Below the pieces are notes generated by a model. That model did not search any database. It saw only the letters and a program-made list of their open reading frames with translations, and was not told where the DNA came from. Of a stretch of 64,000 bases of DNA, positions 1 to 8,080 are shown piece by piece; the stretch's first letter is position 1, and every line of letters begins with the position of its first letter. This stretch comes from Isosphaeraceae bacterium (lineage in GTDB: Bacteria > Planctomycetota > Planctomycetia > Isosphaerales > Isosphaeraceae). Where the stretch lies: assembly GCA_026004735.1 (NCBI GenBank), contig BPJS01000001.1, forward strand, positions 2,739,641 to 2,803,640, written 5' to 3'. A program made the position numbers and the translations under genes.

Positions 1-438
1 ATCCATGACTCGGACTATATCCACCACCTCTTCGGCATGCCGGAAGAGGTCTCGAGTGTCGCTGATCCGGGCCAGGGCTACATCGCGACCCAGTACCGCT
101 ATCCGGGCGGTCCGGCGGTCGTCGCCGAGAGCACTTGGCGGATGATGCCCTCGTTTGCCTTCGAGATGAGCTTCGTGATCGTGCTGGAGAAAGCGACGAT
201 TCTTTACGACCTGACGCGCACGCCCGCCTTTCGCGTTTTGCCGGCTCAGGGCGAGCCGTTCACGCCCTCACTGCCGTCCGGCGACGGTTACAGCCGGGAG
301 ATTGAGCACTTCGCCCGGGCGGTTGCCGGCGAGCCAGTCGAGCCGATCATTACGCCCGAACAGGCCCGCGAAACCATCCGGCTGGTTCTGGCCGAGAAGC
401 AGTCGGCCCGCGAGGGCCGCCCCGTCCGGCTGAGTTAG
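1..438 (+). CDS. Gfo/Idh/MocA family oxidoreductase, C-terminal part (5' end outside window)
   Basis: The frame is open from base 1 and gives about 145 residues of a C-terminal domain. The first residues read HDSDYIHHLFGMP, which resembles the conserved D/H-xx-D-xxx-LFG-P segment found just after the catalytic region in Gfo/Idh/MocA dehydrogenases. It is followed by the usual beta-sheet stretch and a closing helical part (YSREIEHFARAVAGEP, then PEQARETIRLVLAEKQSA), where this family has its typical F-x-xAV-x-G-x-P signature. The family comprises NAD(P)-dependent sugar or cyclitol dehydrogenases. The Rossmann domain lies upstream of the window, so cofactor motifs and substrate cannot be judged. 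Confidence 0.85.
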   Translation: MHDSDYIHHLFGMPEEVSSVADPGQGYIATQYRYPGGPAVVAESTWRMMPSFAFEMSFVIVLEKATILYDLTRTPAFRVLPAQGEPFTPSLPSGDGYSREIEHFARAVAGEPVEPIITPEQARETIRLVLAEKQSAREGRPVRLS

Positions 439-492
439 CCCGGTCGTTGGCTCGGATCGACCGGCAACTGGAGTGTGACGGCAAGAGCGCTG

Positions 493-858
493 CTAGCGGT
501 AATCATCGCGGATGGGCGTGAAGACATCGAGCGCGACGACTGGTCCGCCGATGGCGACGCAGCGATGTCGCACTCCGCCGGGAATCCGCCATTGGTCCCC
601 CGGCCCGAGCCGCCGCGTGACGCCCCCGATGGTAAATTCCAAGCAGCCTGACAGGAGAATCCCCGCCTGCTCGTGGGGGTGGGCGTGGTCGGGAACCTCG
701 GCCCCTGGCTCGAACCGTACGACCGACAGCATCAGCCGCTCCCCAGCCGACGTGCGGATCTCGACTCCCGGAAAGATTCGATGAACCGACCCATGACCGG
801 CCGGCGTGAAGTAGGCGTCATCGGGCTGGGGGGGCGGAGGGGGAGAGGGCGCGTCCAC
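493..858 (-). CDS. Small single-domain cupin protein
   Basis: This 121-residue protein is one cupin beta-barrel. The first cupin motif is visible as PDHAHPHEQAGILLSG (two metal-binding His plus Glu/Gln) and the second as GDQWRIPGGVRHRC (PGG-x-x-H). A proline-rich N-terminus (PSPPPPPQP) precedes the barrel. There is no signal peptide, so it should be cytoplasmic. The family includes small metal-dependent dioxygenases, isomerases and sugar- or hormone-binding proteins, so the substrate is unknown. It is convergent with the upstream dehydrogenase fragment and lies 18 bp downstream of the cytochrome-type gene on the same strand. Confidence 0.8.
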   Translation of the reverse strand: MDAPSPPPPPQPDDAYFTPAGHGSVHRIFPGVEIRTSAGERLMLSVVRFEPGAEVPDHAHPHEQAGILLSGCLEFTIGGVTRRLGPGDQWRIPGGVRHRCVAIGGPVVALDVFTPIRDDYR

Positions 859-876
859 GGTATCCTCGACCGGAAG

Positions 877-2439
877 TCAGCGACCCAGATACCGGGCCGC
901 GACGTACTCGCCCCAGACGTTCAGGAACTGCTCCCGGGTCGTCTCCGGCCCGAAGTGGCCGCGAATGATCTCGTCGAGCTTCTCGCCTCCGCCCTGAGCC
1001 AGAGAGCTGACGAAGGAAGCAAACTGGGGGCGGGCGATGGTCGCCAGACAGTCGCAGAGGCTGAAGCCGAGCGCGCGAATCGCTTCCGGCGAACCCTGGT
1101 CGCCCAAGACTTCGGTGGCCCGCGCAGCGCCGCCGAGCCGCAACTGCTCAACGGCCGTGTTCCTGAGTCGGACCAGGTAGGGACTGGTTGGCTCAACCTG
1201 AGCGGCCGCTAGCGCTCCCAGCCCCTCGGCCAACCAACGGGGCGCGTTGGGGTTGGCGTGCACGGTCCCGGCCGCGAGCGCTTCGGCCACGATCGAGCCG
1301 AGACCTCGCTCCGGCCCCTCGAACGAGGCGTCGTCGGGCTTGCGTCGACGCGACCCGCGAGTGGCCCGGACCGGTTCTGGCTCGTCGCCGCCGGCAAGAG
1401 GATCGATGGCCACCAGATACGGGTTTTCGACGGTGAGCCGGGCATGACCAGAGACGCCCAGTTCCGGTTCGCGCTGCTCGACGCTCCGCACAAACTCGGT
1501 GTATTCGTTGCGATCCTTGAGCACGTAGACCCCAATCGGTTCCGGCCCCCCCAGCGCGGTCGATGCGGCGGGGCCGAGCAGGTCCATCAGGCTTGCCTTC
1601 TGTCGGTCGAGGAGCTTGAGCAACCGTTCAGCCCGCGGCTGGGGCAGTTCTCCCAGAACGAGGAACTGGCGGCCTCGAGTGGCCGTCGGCTGACTCTGGG
1701 GATTGGCCTTGCTGATTCGCTCCCGGCCCGCCGCTTCGGCCTTGCGAAACCGTTCATCAAGCGGCAGTCCGGCCACGGCCTCGCGGCGTCGCGCCTCCGG
1801 GGAAGGCGCCAATTGGTCAATCGGCGTCGTCGGATCGCTCGTGTCCAGCCGTGCGCCTTCGGCCACCCAGCGGCGGATCGTCTCGATCGCCTCGTCGGAG
1901 AGCCGACGATTCCCTCCGCGCGGCATCTTACGCTCGACGACTAATTGCACCAGCACGCTCTCATCCGGCTTGCCGGGCACGATCACAGGCCCGGATTGCG
2001 ACCCGGCTTGCAGGGCTTCGAAGCTGCTCAGATCGAACTCACCCCGCCGCTGCTGGGGGTTGTGACAGCCGAGGCAGTTGCCGACCAGAATCGGTGCGAT
2101 GTCGCGCGAGAAGCGTAGTGCGGCGTCAGCAGGCGAGCCGACCCGCGGCGTCGACCCAGCGGCCGAGCCGGCTGACGGTGAATCCGACGCTCCCGGAGCC
2201 ACACCCTCGGCCATGCAGCGCGGACAAGCCTTGAAACCCGCGGCAGCGGCTGCGGCCGCGTCCGGCAAGCTGACCCGGCTACGCGCGGGAAGCTTGCGAA
2301 CCAACTCGCAACGAGCGTGGTGATAAGTTTTTGCGGCGCGGTTGCCGATCAGTCCGCCCGGGTCCTGAATGGCACCCACCGCCGACATCAACGCCGCAAC
2401 CCCGAGCACGACCGCGGGTCGACACCCAAGCGCACGCAT
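877..2439 (-). CDS. Secreted protein: Ada-like metal-binding module, planctomycete cytochrome c domain, DUF1570-like C-terminus
   Basis: The start is placed at the ATG (2437-2439) giving a 520-residue protein with a hydrophobic signal segment (residues 8-24); the frame is open 41 codons further upstream but that extension looks non-coding. Residues 31-76 (IGNRAAKTYHHARC ... CPRCM; Cys44, Cys72, Cys75) resemble the Ada-type zinc-binding fold found in secreted bacterial proteins. Residues 112-200 are a planctomycete cytochrome domain with one CxxCH heme site (CLGCH, 122-126) and the usual closing ETIRRWVAEGA. The rest (about 250-480) looks like the zincin-type DUF1570 family, with RWLAEGLGAL at 401-410, but I see no HExxH, so peptidase activity is doubtful. 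Expected location is periplasm or outer cell surface. Function unknown. Confidence 0.75.
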   Translation of the reverse strand: MRALGCRPAVVLGVAALMSAVGAIQDPGGLIGNRAAKTYHHARCELVRKLPARSRVSLPDAAAAAAAGFKACPRCMAEGVAPGASDSPSAGSAAGSTPRVGSPADAALRFSRDIAPILVGNCLGCHNPQQRRGEFDLSSFEALQAGSQSGPVIVPGKPDESVLVQLVVERKMPRGGNRRLSDEAIETIRRWVAEGARLDTSDPTTPIDQLAPSPEARRREAVAGLPLDERFRKAEAAGRERISKANPQSQPTATRGRQFLVLGELPQPRAERLLKLLDRQKASLMDLLGPAASTALGGPEPIGVYVLKDRNEYTEFVRSVEQREPELGVSGHARLTVENPYLVAIDPLAGGDEPEPVRATRGSRRRKPDDASFEGPERGLGSIVAEALAAGTVHANPNAPRWLAEGLGALAAAQVEPTSPYLVRLRNTAVEQLRLGGAARATEVLGDQGSPEAIRALGFSLCDCLATIARPQFASFVSSLAQGGGEKLDEIIRGHFGPETTREQFLNVWGEYVAARYLGR

Positions 2440-2590
2440 CGGCCCCCCCTGCCCGCCTCTGGTTTCTGCCCGAACAGCCTGGCCGGACCATGTGCCGACC
2501 ATTTTGAGTGCGACAATCGCCGCGGGGCAAGTCCGCCCCGCCGCTCCCACCGCCTCCAGCACGGGCCGCCTCGGCGGCCTTCGTCTCCCT

Positions 2591-3736
2591 TTAATCTACG
2601 ACGGAATGGTCGGCTTGTGTCACGCCCGATCCGGCCCGGTCGGGCACCGTCTGAAGCGTGACTGGAAGCTCGCGGAGCGCGTGGGTACCGGCCAGAGCGT
2701 CGTGGACCGTCAGGCGGAGCAGGTAATTGCCGGGCCGGAGCTGGGCGGGCAGTTCCAGGCGGGCGTTGACGAAGTAGTCGCGCCGGGGGCGTCGGCAGAG
2801 GTCCTCGGCCATGCCGAGCGGCCGGGTCCAGACGGCCTGGCCGCCGGTCGCTGGCACCAGCTCGATGGTCGATTCCAGGCGGGTGCGGAAGCCTTCGGCA
2901 AGCTCCTCGGCGCGAAGGCCCTCGACTTCCCAGTAGACGCCGACGACGCGCCCCGGCCAGAGTTCGCCGGCCGCCACCGGTTCGTAAACCCCGAAGCCCT
3001 CGATCCGGCGGCAGATCTGGAGTTCCGAGATCACCAGCGCCGGCGCTCGAGGCATTTCCGCGGCGGGCGGCATGGGAGCTTCGGCGGCCGCGGCTTCGGC
3101 TTGGCTGAGAGCGTCGACAATCATCTGCCAGAGCGTCCCATCCGACTCGGCCAGCCGGACCAGAAGTTGCTCGCGGGCGGACCAGTGACCGGGCTTGCCC
3201 GTCTCGACCTCGCGCAAAGCTTGCTCCCGGGCCAGGCGCAGCAGGGCGTCCATTCCCACTTGCCAGGCTTCTTCGGGTTGGGGCCGAAGGACGTCAACCG
3301 GCCGGGACAGAGACTCGGCCGGGGCCGCAGCCGGAGCCGGGTCCGACCCCGGGGGAACACGGTCGGTTTCAGCTACAGCCGACCCAGCCAGCGTCACCCC
3401 GGGATCGGCACGCGGAGGCTCCGCACCTTCGGCAACCACCTGACCAATCGCCTCCGCACGCTCCAAGGCCTCGTCGAGCAGCGGCGTGCGAGACCGGAGG
3501 GCAAGGGCCTCGTCGACATCGAGCGGCTGGAGCGGCAGATCGGGCAGCGGAGGCGCGTCGTCCCGGTCTGCTTCCAGAGACAGGGCCGGAGGATCGAGAG
3601 CCCGGTTGGCCACGACCTGGGAGTAGGCCCGTGGGTCAAGGCCGGCATCGGGCCGTTGCAACGGCAGCCAACGACAGCCCGGCAAGACGGCCGCCACCAT
3701 CGCGCCCAGGCCGATCGCTCCGATCCGCCCACCCAT
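2591..3736 (-). CDS. Predicted lipoprotein, planctomycete hypothetical
   Basis: The 381-residue product begins with a short positive N-terminus, a hydrophobic stretch and a lipobox LPGC with Cys21, so it should be exported and lipid-anchored. A proline- and acid-rich linker follows (about 45-80), then a helical segment and, from about residue 230, a beta-rich C-terminal domain (LVISELQICRRIEGFGVYEP ... PGNYLLRLTVHDALAGTHALRELPVTL) that looks immunoglobulin-like. I do not recognise a named family. It sits 72 bp downstream of pxpC on the same strand, but nothing ties its function to 5-oxoproline metabolism. Confidence 0.7.
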   Translation of the reverse strand: MGGRIGAIGLGAMVAAVLPGCRWLPLQRPDAGLDPRAYSQVVANRALDPPALSLEADRDDAPPLPDLPLQPLDVDEALALRSRTPLLDEALERAEAIGQVVAEGAEPPRADPGVTLAGSAVAETDRVPPGSDPAPAAAPAESLSRPVDVLRPQPEEAWQVGMDALLRLAREQALREVETGKPGHWSAREQLLVRLAESDGTLWQMIVDALSQAEAAAAEAPMPPAAEMPRAPALVISELQICRRIEGFGVYEPVAAGELWPGRVVGVYWEVEGLRAEELAEGFRTRLESTIELVPATGGQAVWTRPLGMAEDLCRRPRRDYFVNARLELPAQLRPGNYLLRLTVHDALAGTHALRELPVTLQTVPDRAGSGVTQADHSVVD

Positions 3737-3808
3737 CGACCCGACCCCCTGATCTGCCTGCCAGGTTTCCGCCCGAGGGTCTAGCCGATTTGGCCAACCT
3801 GGGCAAGA

Positions 3809-4750
3809 TCAAGCTGTTCGGTCGATCCGATGGACCAGATTCGAGACCGCAAGCCGAAGGAGCTGATCGCGCCGATCCTGGTGATGGCATCGCGCGCGTT
3901 GTTGTTCGACCGCCTCGGAGAGGCAGACCGGGACCAGTCGAACCCGATCTCCGGGCCGGAGCTGGCCGATTCGGTCCAGGTCGGCTCGGATCACCTGGGC
4001 CACGACCGGGTAACCGCCCATCGTCCCGCCCGAGACACCCAAGACGATCCACCGGGAGCCGGTCCACTGCACGCTTCCCGGGGCCACAGGGCCGGAGAGC
4101 CGATCGGGGTCGAGCGCGGCGTGGGCGATCACGCCCTCGGCTTCTAGGTGGATGCCCATGCGATCGGCCCGAGTGCCGACGCGAACGACCGACGAGGGCC
4201 AGAGGCCGTGATCCGGCCCGGGAATGACGCGCAACGGCCGGGGCTCCTGGTCCGCCTCAAGCCTCAGACCGGAGGGCCAATAGGTCGACCCCCGCGACGC
4301 CGGCGCGGCCAAGACCTCTCGGGCCACGACCGGCTGCTCGCGGGACCTGCTGCCCAGCAACGTCTCGACCATAAAGCCCCCCGGAACCGCCAGATACGTC
4401 CGTGCACCGATCCGAGTTCCGCCCAGCACCAGGCGATCGCCGGGTGCCAGTGCCGTGGCGGCTGGAATCTGAAGCTGGCGGCCCGGTCCGTCGGCCGGCT
4501 CGATCCGGGCTTCCATCGGCGCTCCGGCTAGGGCGACGACGATCGGTCCAGTCGCCACGTAGGTTCCCCCCAGCAGCGTCAATTCCAGGGCGGCGGCATG
4601 GGGAGGGTTGCCGGCCAGGGCGTTGGCTAGGCGGAACGAGTCGACGTCGAAGGCCCCGCCGGACGGGACGCCGACGCTGCGGTAACCCGGCCGACCCAGG
4701 TCCTGGATCGTTGTGAACAGCCCCGGGTTCTCCACGCGCAGACCGCTCAC
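3809..4750 (-). CDS. pxpC: 5-oxoprolinase subunit C (PxpC), biotin-dependent carboxyltransferase-like
   Basis: PxpC is one of three subunits of the ATP-dependent bacterial 5-oxoprolinase, which opens pyroglutamate to glutamate. The 313-residue protein shows the family's N-terminal signature (ENPGLFTTIQDLGRPGYRSVGVPSGGAFD) and the following conserved ANALAGNP, ALELTLLGG and YLAVPGG segments, matching the AHS2/KipA fold. The ATG overlaps the pxpA stop (ATGA at 4747-4750), which indicates translational coupling. The family was long annotated as urea amidolyase-like or allophanate hydrolase subunit 2, but the adjacent pxpA and pxpB make the 5-oxoprolinase assignment secure. Confidence 0.92.
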   Translation of the reverse strand: MSGLRVENPGLFTTIQDLGRPGYRSVGVPSGGAFDVDSFRLANALAGNPPHAAALELTLLGGTYVATGPIVVALAGAPMEARIEPADGPGRQLQIPAATALAPGDRLVLGGTRIGARTYLAVPGGFMVETLLGSRSREQPVVAREVLAAPASRGSTYWPSGLRLEADQEPRPLRVIPGPDHGLWPSSVVRVGTRADRMGIHLEAEGVIAHAALDPDRLSGPVAPGSVQWTGSRWIVLGVSGGTMGGYPVVAQVIRADLDRIGQLRPGDRVRLVPVCLSEAVEQQRARCHHQDRRDQLLRLAVSNLVHRIDRTA

Positions 4751-5463
4751 GAGCCGGACCGATCCAAAAAGGGGCGAATGGCGACTCCGCGAGCGGCCAG
4801 GTGCTCGCGTACCAGGTCGGCCAGATCGACGCTGTGGGCGTGGTCGCCGTGGAGGCAGATGGTCTGATGGCCCTGGGCCAGAAGGCGGTCGAGCTGGGCT
4901 CGGATCTCGGCCGGGTCGATCAGGATCGCGCCGGGCTCGGAGCGTGGGGCAAGCAGTCCGTCAGGACGGTAGCGGCGGTCGGCGAACCCCTCGCGGACAA
5001 TCGGCACGCCGTAGGCCGCTGCGCGGCGTGCGACGAGGCTAGTCGGCAGAGCCAGCAGGGGAAGCCCGAGCGCGGCGGCTGCCGCCAGGACGCCCTCGGC
5101 GATCTCGGGCTCGGACTGCGCCTGATTGTAGAGCGCTCCGTGGGGCTTCAAGTAGCACACGGCGACGCCCAACGGTGCTGCCAGACTCCGCAGGTCCGCG
5201 ACCTGCGACTCGACCAGCCGCCTGACCTCCTGGGCCGTCAGCGGCAACGATCGCCGGCCGAAGTGTTCGCGATCGGGATAACCCGGATGCGCCCCGACGA
5301 CGACGGCTCGATCTCGGGCCAGTTGGAGGGTGGCGCGGATTGTGTCGGCGTCGCCGGCATGGGCGCCGCAGCCAACGTTGGCCGAGCTGATCCGCTCGAT
5401 CAATGCGGCATCGAAGGGGCAGCCTTCGCCGAGGTCGGCGTTGAGGTCGATCGCGGGCATCAC
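4747..5463 (-). CDS. pxpA: 5-oxoprolinase subunit A (PxpA, LamB/YcsF family)
   Basis: The 238-residue protein starts with the hallmark IDLNADLGEG and continues with SANVGCGAHAGD, VGAHPGYPD and the PHGALYNQ segment, all diagnostic for the LamB/YcsF TIM-barrel-like family. PxpA acts with PxpB and PxpC in ATP-dependent cleavage of 5-oxo-L-proline. ICLHGDHAHSVDLA near the end is also conserved in the family. The gene lies 6 bp after pxpB and overlaps pxpC by 4 bp. Length is normal, and the protein is cytoplasmic (no signal peptide). Confidence 0.95.
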   Translation of the reverse strand: MMPAIDLNADLGEGCPFDAALIERISSANVGCGAHAGDADTIRATLQLARDRAVVVGAHPGYPDREHFGRRSLPLTAQEVRRLVESQVADLRSLAAPLGVAVCYLKPHGALYNQAQSEPEIAEGVLAAAAALGLPLLALPTSLVARRAAAYGVPIVREGFADRRYRPDGLLAPRSEPGAILIDPAEIRAQLDRLLAQGHQTICLHGDHAHSVDLADLVREHLAARGVAIRPFLDRSGS

Positions 5464-5469
5464 GGCGGC

Positions 5470-6147
5470 TCATCCAAGGGCGGGGTGATCGTCAAGTCGA
5501 CGGCCGGAGAGCCGATCGAAAGTCGCGGAGTCGATCGGCCGGAATCGGAGCCGGTCGCCGGGACGAATCGGAAAATACGCGCTCGGCGGGTCCACGATCG
5601 TCAGGGGCGTGCGGCCCAGCAGATGCCAGCCGCCAGGAGTCGACGACGGGTAAATGCCCGTCTGCCGGCCGGCGATCGCCACCGCGCCGGCCGGCACGCG
5701 TGGCCGTGGCTCAGCGCGTCGGGCCAGTCCGGACAACGCCTCGGGAAGAAACCCGCAGTAGGGGAATCCCGGCACAAAACCGAGCGCGAAGACCCGATAC
5801 AGCGGCTGCGAGTGAAGCCGGATGATCTCGTCGATCGGGTAGCCGAGGCGGTCGGCGATTTCGGGCAGGTCCTCGCCGTCGTAGAGGGTGGGGATCTCGA
5901 TGGGGCGGCCTTCGACGTCGGCGGTTGGTCTCGGCTCGAGCGTTGCTAGCTCGTCGCGCAGAGCGTGGGGGTCGATGCGCGTTGGGTCGTAATAGACGGC
6001 GACGCTGGCGTAAGCCAGCACGACATCGGTGACGCCCGGGCGGTCGCGGAGTGTATGAGCCGCGTGATACCAGGCGGCGGCCGCCTCGAGATCGACGCAG
6101 GTGGCCAGCCAGGCGTGATCGCCCAGGGGAGCAAGCGATGGGCTCAC
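5470..6147 (-). CDS. pxpB: 5-oxoprolinase subunit B (PxpB, KipI family)
   Basis: The product is about 225 residues from a GTG at 6145-6147. A longer frame exists (to 6285), but it would overlap the upstream gene by more than 120 bp and its N-terminal residues look unlike the family. The first residues after the GTG (SPSLAPLGDHAWLATCVD) match the start of KipI-type proteins. The conserved YRVFALGFVPGFPYCGFLP, the VPAGAVAIAGRQTGIYP motif and TPGGWHLLGRTP are all present. PxpB pairs with PxpC to form the ATP-dependent part of 5-oxoprolinase. The start lies 11 bp after the stop of the AhpD-like gene. Confidence 0.92.
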   Translation of the reverse strand: MSPSLAPLGDHAWLATCVDLEAAAAWYHAAHTLRDRPGVTDVVLAYASVAVYYDPTRIDPHALRDELATLEPRPTADVEGRPIEIPTLYDGEDLPEIADRLGYPIDEIIRLHSQPLYRVFALGFVPGFPYCGFLPEALSGLARRAEPRPRVPAGAVAIAGRQTGIYPSSTPGGWHLLGRTPLTIVDPPSAYFPIRPGDRLRFRPIDSATFDRLSGRRLDDHPALG

Positions 6148-6158
6148 GGCTCGGAAGC

Positions 6159-6731
6159 TCAGGGGCGAGGCGGAGGGTTGCGGAAGTAACCGGGATCTTC
6201 GAGGCCGAAAGCGTCGGCCACTCGATTGAAGAAGGCGAACAGGGCCGTGATGTAGACGCACTCGGCGATCTGAGGATCGGTCCAACCGTGGTCGCGGAGG
6301 CGCTGAACGTCAGCGTCGGTGGTGCGGTAGGCGTGTTCGGTCACCAGGCGAACGAACTCCATCAGAGCATGTTCGGCGGGGTTCAAGCCGGCGGTGTCGA
6401 GGTCGCGGCGGCTCAAGGCTTCGTGGACGCGTGAGTCGGGTTCCTGCAACTGCAGGAAGAAGGCATGGGAGCCTGTTCAGTAAGGACACTGATTGAGGGC
6501 CGAGACATAGGTCGCGATCATCTCCTTGAGCCGGCGGGTCAGGTGGCCGTCGGAGAAGTGAAGACGATCCGAGACTCGGACCACATCCCGGAAGAAGTCA
6601 GGGCGGAGGCTGAGGCACTTGAGGATGCCTGGAATGGTCGGCCGGCCAGGGTTGGCGGCGAACCACTCGGCGTAGGCCGCGGCGATCTCTCCGGTTGCCT
6701 CGGCTTCCTCGACCCAACGAATCCGCGCCAT
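6159..6731 (-). CDS. AhpD-like (carboxymuconolactone decarboxylase family) protein, probable selenoprotein with in-frame TGA
   Basis: Read from the ATG at 6729-6731, the gene runs to a TGA at 6477-6479 and then, in the same frame, to the TGA at 6159-6161. Together they give 190 residues. The first stop falls at codon 85 in ALNQCPY-U-TGSH, exactly where the AhpD/peroxidase-related family has the second cysteine of CxxC before a conserved GSH/xSH. Both halves match the family: HFSDGHLTRRLKEMIATYVSALNQ before it, and LNPAEHALMEFVRLVTEHAYR with YITALFAFFNRVADAFGL after it. AhpD-like selenoproteins are an established bacterial class. A hairpin 18 nt beyond the TGA fits a SECIS. A GGGAG ribosome site lies 7 nt before the ATG. 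The likely role is thiol/selenol-dependent peroxide or disulfide reduction. The alternative is a nonsense mutation or sequencing error. Confidence 0.8.
6441..6458 (-). promoter_or_regulatory. Candidate bacterial SECIS hairpin downstream of UGA codon 85
   Basis: In the mRNA (minus strand) the sequence TTCCTGC-AGTT-GCAGGAA forms a perfect 7-bp stem with a 4-nt loop. The stem starts 18 nt and the loop 25 nt after the in-frame UGA at 6477-6479. The second loop base is G. Known bacterial SECIS elements have a short stem, a loop 16-37 nt from the UGA and a G among the first two loop bases, so size, distance and loop base all fit. The hairpin is inside the coding sequence, as expected for bacteria. 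Confidence 0.7.
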
Positions 6732-6849
6732 CGTCGCACTCCCTGGCGTAAAATCCACTGGGAAGCTGGGTCGGGGAGGATCGCCGACGCGGTTCCCGCG
6801 GTGGGCAGCCGCTGGGGATGATAGCTCACGGGCGGGGGAGGATGCGACG

Positions 6850-8037
6850 ATGTCGATTCGGGCATGGGGCCTGGTGTGGGCGCTTGCCCCGATGGCGGCG
6901 GTGTGGACGGCCCCGGCCAGCGTGGCCGATCGGATCACGCTCCGTGACGGCACGGTCGTGCTCGGGCAGGTCCTGGCCCCGAACGAGCGGGGCAAGCTGG
7001 TCGTGATGGTGCGACGCGATTGGGCCCGTCGGCACGTTCCGAAACGGCTCAGCGCCTGGGAGGAGGTCAGCCGCCGCGAGGTCGAGCGGGCCCGGGCCGA
7101 GCGTCTCCGCCGGCTCGAAGCCTGGCGTCGTGACCGGGGCCGCGACGGCGAGGAGACCGACCCCCTGCTCCGCCGGCTCGATACGGCGATCGAACGGCTC
7201 CGGTCAGATCCCGCCGAAAGCGTGCTCCTGATCGTCGCGCTCGATCCGCGCGAGGTGGTCAAATTGGAACGCCAGCCGCCGGAGGTGGCGCGGCTGCTTC
7301 GCCTGGGCTGGCGCGCCGGTTTCGAGGACGTGGAAACCATGACCCCCGACGAGCTCCGCCCGGCTCTCGAAGGCCGAAACTTACCGGTTCGCGGTGAGGC
7401 CGCCGTAGCGGTCGATGATCTGCTGCCGTTGGCTCCGGAGCCGGAGGCGCGGTGGCGTCTCCGCCGCGCTGCCAGCGAACTGCTGGCGGACCGTTCCGGT
7501 TGGTTTGTCCGTTACGGGGATACGATCCTGGCGGACACGGCCGAGGGAGCGGCCCGACTGGACCCAGGCGCGCTGCTGGGCGGCCTGGGCCAACTGAGGA
7601 GCCTGGTTCGCGAGCTGACCGGGGAGTCGACCACGCCGGACCCGTTGCCGGCCCGGCTTCAGGCCCTGGCCGAGCGCGGGCGGGTGGGCGCCGTGGTGAC
7701 CCGGCTAGAGATTGGGCCGGATCTGGCCAGCGTCACCGTAACCGCCGAGATGTGGGTTCATCTCGGCCCGGGTCCGGAGGGCTGGCGAGCGGCTGGACAG
7801 CGGTCGGCGACGGTCCAGACCGACCAAGTCGCCGCCAACGCCGGAGCGGCACTGGAAGCCGACCCCCGGGTCCGGTCGGCCTTTCAGGTGGTCGAGAACT
7901 TGGGTCTGGGCCAGATCACCCCGGAAATCAAGCAGCGAGCCTTGAGCGTGGGCGCCGCCACTCAGCAAGCCCTAAGTCGCGTGCGCGAGCAGGCTCACGC
8001 GGACTTGGAGGCGCTGGCCGTCGACCTCGAGCGCTAG
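6850..8037 (+). CDS. Secreted hypothetical protein
   Basis: The 395-residue product has a signal peptide (MSIRAWGLVWALAPMAAVWTA, cleavage near PASVA-D). Next comes a small beta segment DRITLRDGTVVLGQVL, a pattern common at the mature N-terminus of planctomycete exported proteins. An Arg/Glu-rich helical stretch follows (about 70-110: RREVERARAERLRRLEAWRR). The remainder is mixed alpha/beta and I recognise no family. A strong ribosome site GGGGGAGG ends 8 nt before the ATG. It is divergent from the AhpD-like gene, with 118 bp between the two starts. Export is likely; function is unknown. Confidence 0.75.
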   Translation: MSIRAWGLVWALAPMAAVWTAPASVADRITLRDGTVVLGQVLAPNERGKLVVMVRRDWARRHVPKRLSAWEEVSRREVERARAERLRRLEAWRRDRGRDGEETDPLLRRLDTAIERLRSDPAESVLLIVALDPREVVKLERQPPEVARLLRLGWRAGFEDVETMTPDELRPALEGRNLPVRGEAAVAVDDLLPLAPEPEARWRLRRAASELLADRSGWFVRYGDTILADTAEGAARLDPGALLGGLGQLRSLVRELTGESTTPDPLPARLQALAERGRVGAVVTRLEIGPDLASVTVTAEMWVHLGPGPEGWRAAGQRSATVQTDQVAANAGAALEADPRVRSAFQVVENLGLGQITPEIKQRALSVGAATQQALSRVREQAHADLEALAVDLER

Positions 8038-8080
8038 GCGGCCGGCAACCAGTTGGTCCCGGGGAGATCCGTACCGGGCT

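Noticed and set aside
6159..7340. Reading the AhpD-like region as two separate genes (6159-6449 and 6477-7340)
   Set aside because: Both lie in one frame around a TGA at the conserved Cys position, and the 5' part beyond 6731 is antisense to the secreted-protein gene. A single Sec-containing gene explains all features.
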